Shown here: positions 5,556 to 7,470 of the stretch, piece after piece
Position numbering within the stretch: position 1 is the stretch's first letter
Layout: each line of letters starts with the position of its first letter
Assembly: GCA_900290385.1 (NCBI GenBank)
Contig: OMSV01000032.1
Span: 8,188 to 15,657, forward strand
Direction of reading: 5' to 3'
DNA length: 7,470 bases
Source: Syntrophobacter sp. SbD2
Lineage (GTDB): Bacteria; Desulfobacterota; Syntrophobacteria; Syntrophobacterales; Syntrophobacteraceae
Notes under the pieces: generated by a model
The model's database searches: none
Told to the model about the DNA's origin: nothing
What the model saw: only the letters and a program-made list of their open reading frames with translations
Translations under genes and position numbers: made by a program

Positions 5556-6554
5556 CTAAGAAATGTCCGATTCGATGGCCGCACACAGCTCCCCGGCAAA
5601 AGGAAAAATGCAGCTTGTATCAAGGCTCCCGATATAGCTTTTTATGCCTGTAATTCCTTCCACATTGAGAAAGCGTTCTATTCCATCGATTATTTCGACT
5701 GCGGCGACGGGATTTATGAAATTGGCGGTCCCCACCTGGACGGCGCCGGCCCCGATCAGCAAAAACTCCAGGGCATCCGTTGCGTTGGTGATCCCCCCGA
5801 TTCCTATTACGGGGCATTGGACCGCCCGGGTGACCTCATAGACGCACCGAAGAGCAATGGGTTTTACGGCCGGTCCGGAAAGCCCTCCAAAAACATTGGC
5901 CAGCCGCGGCCTCCTGGAAAAAATATCCACGGACATGGCCGCCACGGTGTTTATGCACGAGATGATATCGCTTCCAGCGTCCTGGGCGGCCTTGGCGATC
6001 TCCGAGATGCTCGTCACGTTCGGCGTGAGCTTTGTGATTACCGGAAGACGCGTAGCACCCCTGACAGCTTTAACCACCCTGGAGGTCATCGCCGGATCGG
6101 TGCCGAAGATCATCCCGCCCTGTTTCACGTTCGGACAGCTTACGTTGATTTCCAGGGCGGCTATTCCAGGCGCCCCGTCGAGCCTGGCGGCAAGTTCGCC
6201 GTATTCCTCGATCGTGTTGCCGAAGATGTTTACGATCACCGGAACGCCCAGATCGTGCAAATAAGGGAGCTTTACGGACAAAAACCTTTCGGCCCCGACA
6301 TTTTCCAGACCTATGGCGTTTATCATCCCCGATGATGTTTCGGCCAGCCGGGGAGGAGGGTTCCCGGCGCGGGGCTTAAGCGAAATCCCCTTTACCACAA
6401 TCGCCCCGAGACGGCTGATGTCAAAGAAGCTCGAGTATTCCTCACCGTAGCCGAACGTGCCGGAGGCGCTCATAACCGGGTTTTTCAGGCGCAGCGGACC
6501 TAGCTGAACAGCAAGGTCGGGGGAGGCGTCTGCTGGACTAGGATTTTGTTCCAT
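5556..6554 (-). CDS. pyrD: Dihydroorotate dehydrogenase B, catalytic subunit PyrD
   Basis: This is the FMN-containing subunit of class 1B dihydroorotate dehydrogenase, which oxidises dihydroorotate to orotate in the fourth step of UMP synthesis. It works as a cytoplasmic PyrD2-PyrK2 complex with NAD+ as acceptor. The 332 residues form the expected barrel: NPVMSASGTFGYGEEY (25-40), VVKGIS with Lys55, NAIGLENVG (79-87), the active-site loop NVSCPNVKQGG with catalytic Cys140, a class 1 feature, TKLTPN with Lys175 (174-179), INTVAAMSVDI (201-211), GGLSGPAVKP (223-232), and the FMN phosphate segments GIGGITNATDALEF and GAVQVGTA (251-277). The ATG was chosen over a longer open frame because AGGA lies eight bases upstream and the N-terminus then matches the family; the extra upstream residues are the pyrK gene read in another frame. 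It overlaps pyrK by 55 bp. The stop is 14 bp from that of the ROK kinase gene, facing it. Confidence 0.96.
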   Translation of the reverse strand: MEQNPSPADASPDLAVQLGPLRLKNPVMSASGTFGYGEEYSSFFDISRLGAIVVKGISLKPRAGNPPPRLAETSSGMINAIGLENVGAERFLSVKLPYLHDLGVPVIVNIFGNTIEEYGELAARLDGAPGIAALEINVSCPNVKQGGMIFGTDPAMTSRVVKAVRGATRLPVITKLTPNVTSISEIAKAAQDAGSDIISCINTVAAMSVDIFSRRPRLANVFGGLSGPAVKPIALRCVYEVTRAVQCPVIGIGGITNATDALEFLLIGAGAVQVGTANFINPVAAVEIIDGIERFLNVEGITGIKSYIGSLDTSCIFPFAGELCAAIESDIS

Positions 6555-7369
6555 TTGATAGATCCTGCCGAAAAGATTGGGCCATCTTCGCACACGTGGA
6601 CAAATGCTTCGGATTCCGGGTCGCCGGGAGTCGCAGCGGGGAGCGCGCACCCAACACAGGCCCCGATCCCGCAGGCCATGATCGATTCCATCGAAAGCTG
6701 GGCGAGCGTATCGTTTGAGAGCGCCCAAGCGGCAACGTGATACTGCATGGCCAGGGGCCCGCATGAATACAGCTCGAAGGGCCGGAAGTCTTCCGCCGCC
6801 ATACATTCTTCAAACATTTTAGTAATGCGGCCTCTGTAGCCGAAGCTGCCGTCATCGGTTGCAAAGTGCACCCGGATGCCCCAGCCTCGCAAAAAGTCTT
6901 CGGGCAAAAGCTCGATTGCTGTTCGGGCGCCGTAAAAAAGGTGCAGTTTCTCCGCGCCCTTTGCCCCTCGATCTGACATCACCTGTGCGATCAGCTCCAA
7001 AAGAGGCGCTATACCGATCCCGCCGGCAATGAAGGCCAGGGGATGAGTCCTGTCTATCGGAAGCTCAAACCCGTTTCCGAGAGGGCCGATAAGGCTTGAG
7101 GCCGATCCCGGCTCAAGCCGGGACATGAGCCGCGTGCCGCGGCCGATAACCCTGTAGAGGATTTCGAAGTCTCCGTCCTCAGGATATATCCGGCTGAAAG
7201 AAAAAGGGCGGCGCAGCAGGGGGTCGGTCCCCTCACCGAGGCGAATCATCACGAACTGCCCGCAGCGGGCTGCGCCCGCGATTCGAGGCGAGTGCAACCG
7301 GAGCCGGAATATCTGACCGGAAATCCTCTCCTGGTTAACTATGCGGGCCTCTTCGATTATCTTACCCAA
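6500..7369 (-). CDS. pyrK: Dihydroorotate dehydrogenase B electron-transfer subunit PyrK
   Basis: PyrK passes electrons from the PyrD flavin through a [2Fe-2S] cluster and FAD to NAD+. Numbered from the TTG start used here (289 residues), the FAD site RRPFSFSR is at 53-60, GPLGNGFEL at 95-103, the NAD-side loop AGGIGIAPLLELI at 115-127, LFYGART at 144-150 and SCGPLAMQ at 202-209. The cluster cysteines are Cys233, Cys238, Cys241 and Cys260 in ACGIGACVGCAL and HVCEDGPIF. TTG at 7369 is preferred because GGAG sits six bases upstream. A GTG at 7414 in the same frame would add 15 residues (304 in total) and overlap the upstream gene by 28 bp, but it has no clear ribosome site. After the usual ending near DGPIF and a Trp the protein has a tail of about 16 residues (NKILVQQTPPPTLLFS) encoded in the overlap with pyrD. 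Confidence 0.95.
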   Translation of the reverse strand: MGKIIEEARIVNQERISGQIFRLRLHSPRIAGAARCGQFVMIRLGEGTDPLLRRPFSFSRIYPEDGDFEILYRVIGRGTRLMSRLEPGSASSLIGPLGNGFELPIDRTHPLAFIAGGIGIAPLLELIAQVMSDRGAKGAEKLHLFYGARTAIELLPEDFLRGWGIRVHFATDDGSFGYRGRITKMFEECMAAEDFRPFELYSCGPLAMQYHVAAWALSNDTLAQLSMESIMACGIGACVGCALPAATPGDPESEAFVHVCEDGPIFSAGSIKWNKILVQQTPPPTLLFS

Positions 7370-7375
7370 GATCGG

Positions 7376-7379
7376 CTCC
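7376..7379 (-). promoter_or_regulatory. Ribosome binding site that favours the TTG start of pyrK
   Basis: The reverse strand reads GGAG six bases before the TTG at 7369. It lies just past the TAG stop (7387-7389) of the upstream PgeF-type gene, a normal place for re-initiation in an operon. The competing GTG at 7414 has no comparable purine run at a suitable distance. Confidence 0.5.
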
Positions 7380-7386
7380 GATGTTT

Positions 7387-7470
7387 CTAGGGTTTGGGGT
7401 CCTGCTGTTTCCACCCGATTACCGAGGCCATGCGCCCTGTCGCGCCTTCGGCCCGGTACGAAAAAAACTG
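7387..7470 (-). CDS. pgeF: PgeF/YfiH-family protein, C-terminal 27 residues only
   Basis: An open frame enters from the right edge and ends at TAG 7387-7389. Its residues FFSYRAEGATGRMAS, followed by VIGW, match my recollection of the C-terminus of the YfiH/PgeF family (SYRRD-x-x-TGRMAS then hydrophobic residues), also called the multi-copper polyphenol oxidoreductase or laccase-like domain. Members have been described as purine nucleosidase-type enzymes and as peptidoglycan-editing factors. The catalytic His/Cys residues lie outside the window. The stop is 18 bp before the preferred pyrK start, so the gene is probably first in an operon with pyrK and pyrD. A purine-nucleoside role would fit beside pyrimidine synthesis, but the link is only inference. 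The fragment is short, so the family call is moderate. Confidence 0.66.
   Translation of the reverse strand, partial: QFFSYRAEGATGRMASVIGWKQQDPKP

Noticed and set aside
5514..6335. 273-codon open frame on the plus strand opposite pyrD
   Set aside because: It lies wholly antisense to a well-conserved pyrD, has low-complexity basic and Gly/Asp/Arg-rich content, and matches no family I know. It is a frame shadow of G/C-rich codon usage.
6555..6806. N-terminal extension of PyrD by 84 residues in the longest open frame
   Set aside because: The extra residues are the pyrK 3' half read in another frame. PyrK cysteine motifs occupy this stretch, and the internal ATG at 6554 has its own ribosome site.

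Overview
The window carries a compact stretch of bacterial chromosome with moderately high G+C. It holds seven protein genes, two of them cut by the window edges, and no RNA genes, insertion sequences, phage genes or CRISPR arrays that I can see. The gene set fits an anaerobic Gram-negative bacterium: an NAD-linked class 1B dihydroorotate dehydrogenase pair (PyrD/PyrK), a ROK sugar kinase with a zinc motif, MreB, MutL, and a GAF/degenerate-GGDEF sensor. A syntrophic or sulfate-reducing Desulfobacterota (former Deltaproteobacteria) is my best guess, but this is an impression and not a demonstrated placement.

Left part (1-2506): the N-terminal 282 codons of mutL run leftward off the window edge. 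A 213-bp divergent spacer separates it from a 481-residue protein with two GAF-like domains and a GGDEF-like domain whose signature has decayed to AQNRF. Two candidate promoters in the spacer point away from each other and are interleaved.

Middle part (2507-4512): mreB has its own candidate promoter and a good ribosome binding site. It stands alone, without mreC or mreD. It is followed on the same strand by a 198-residue protein I cannot assign. The spacers of 146, 127 and 113 bp suggest loosely linked units and not one tight operon.

Right part (4513-7470): a ROK-family sugar kinase carries a perfect in-frame 33-bp tandem duplication. It converges, 14 bp apart, on a leftward operon. In transcription order that operon is the 3' end of a PgeF/YfiH-family gene, pyrK (FAD/2Fe-2S electron-transfer subunit) and pyrD (FMN catalytic subunit). 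pyrK and pyrD overlap by 55 bp. Together they oxidise dihydroorotate to orotate with NAD+ in pyrimidine synthesis.

The most concrete unusual signals are the tandem duplication in the ROK kinase, altered signature residues in MutL, the catalytically dead-looking GAF-GAF-GGDEF protein beside a lone mreB, and the unassigned 198-residue protein. I found no clear evidence for a wholly new multi-gene system.
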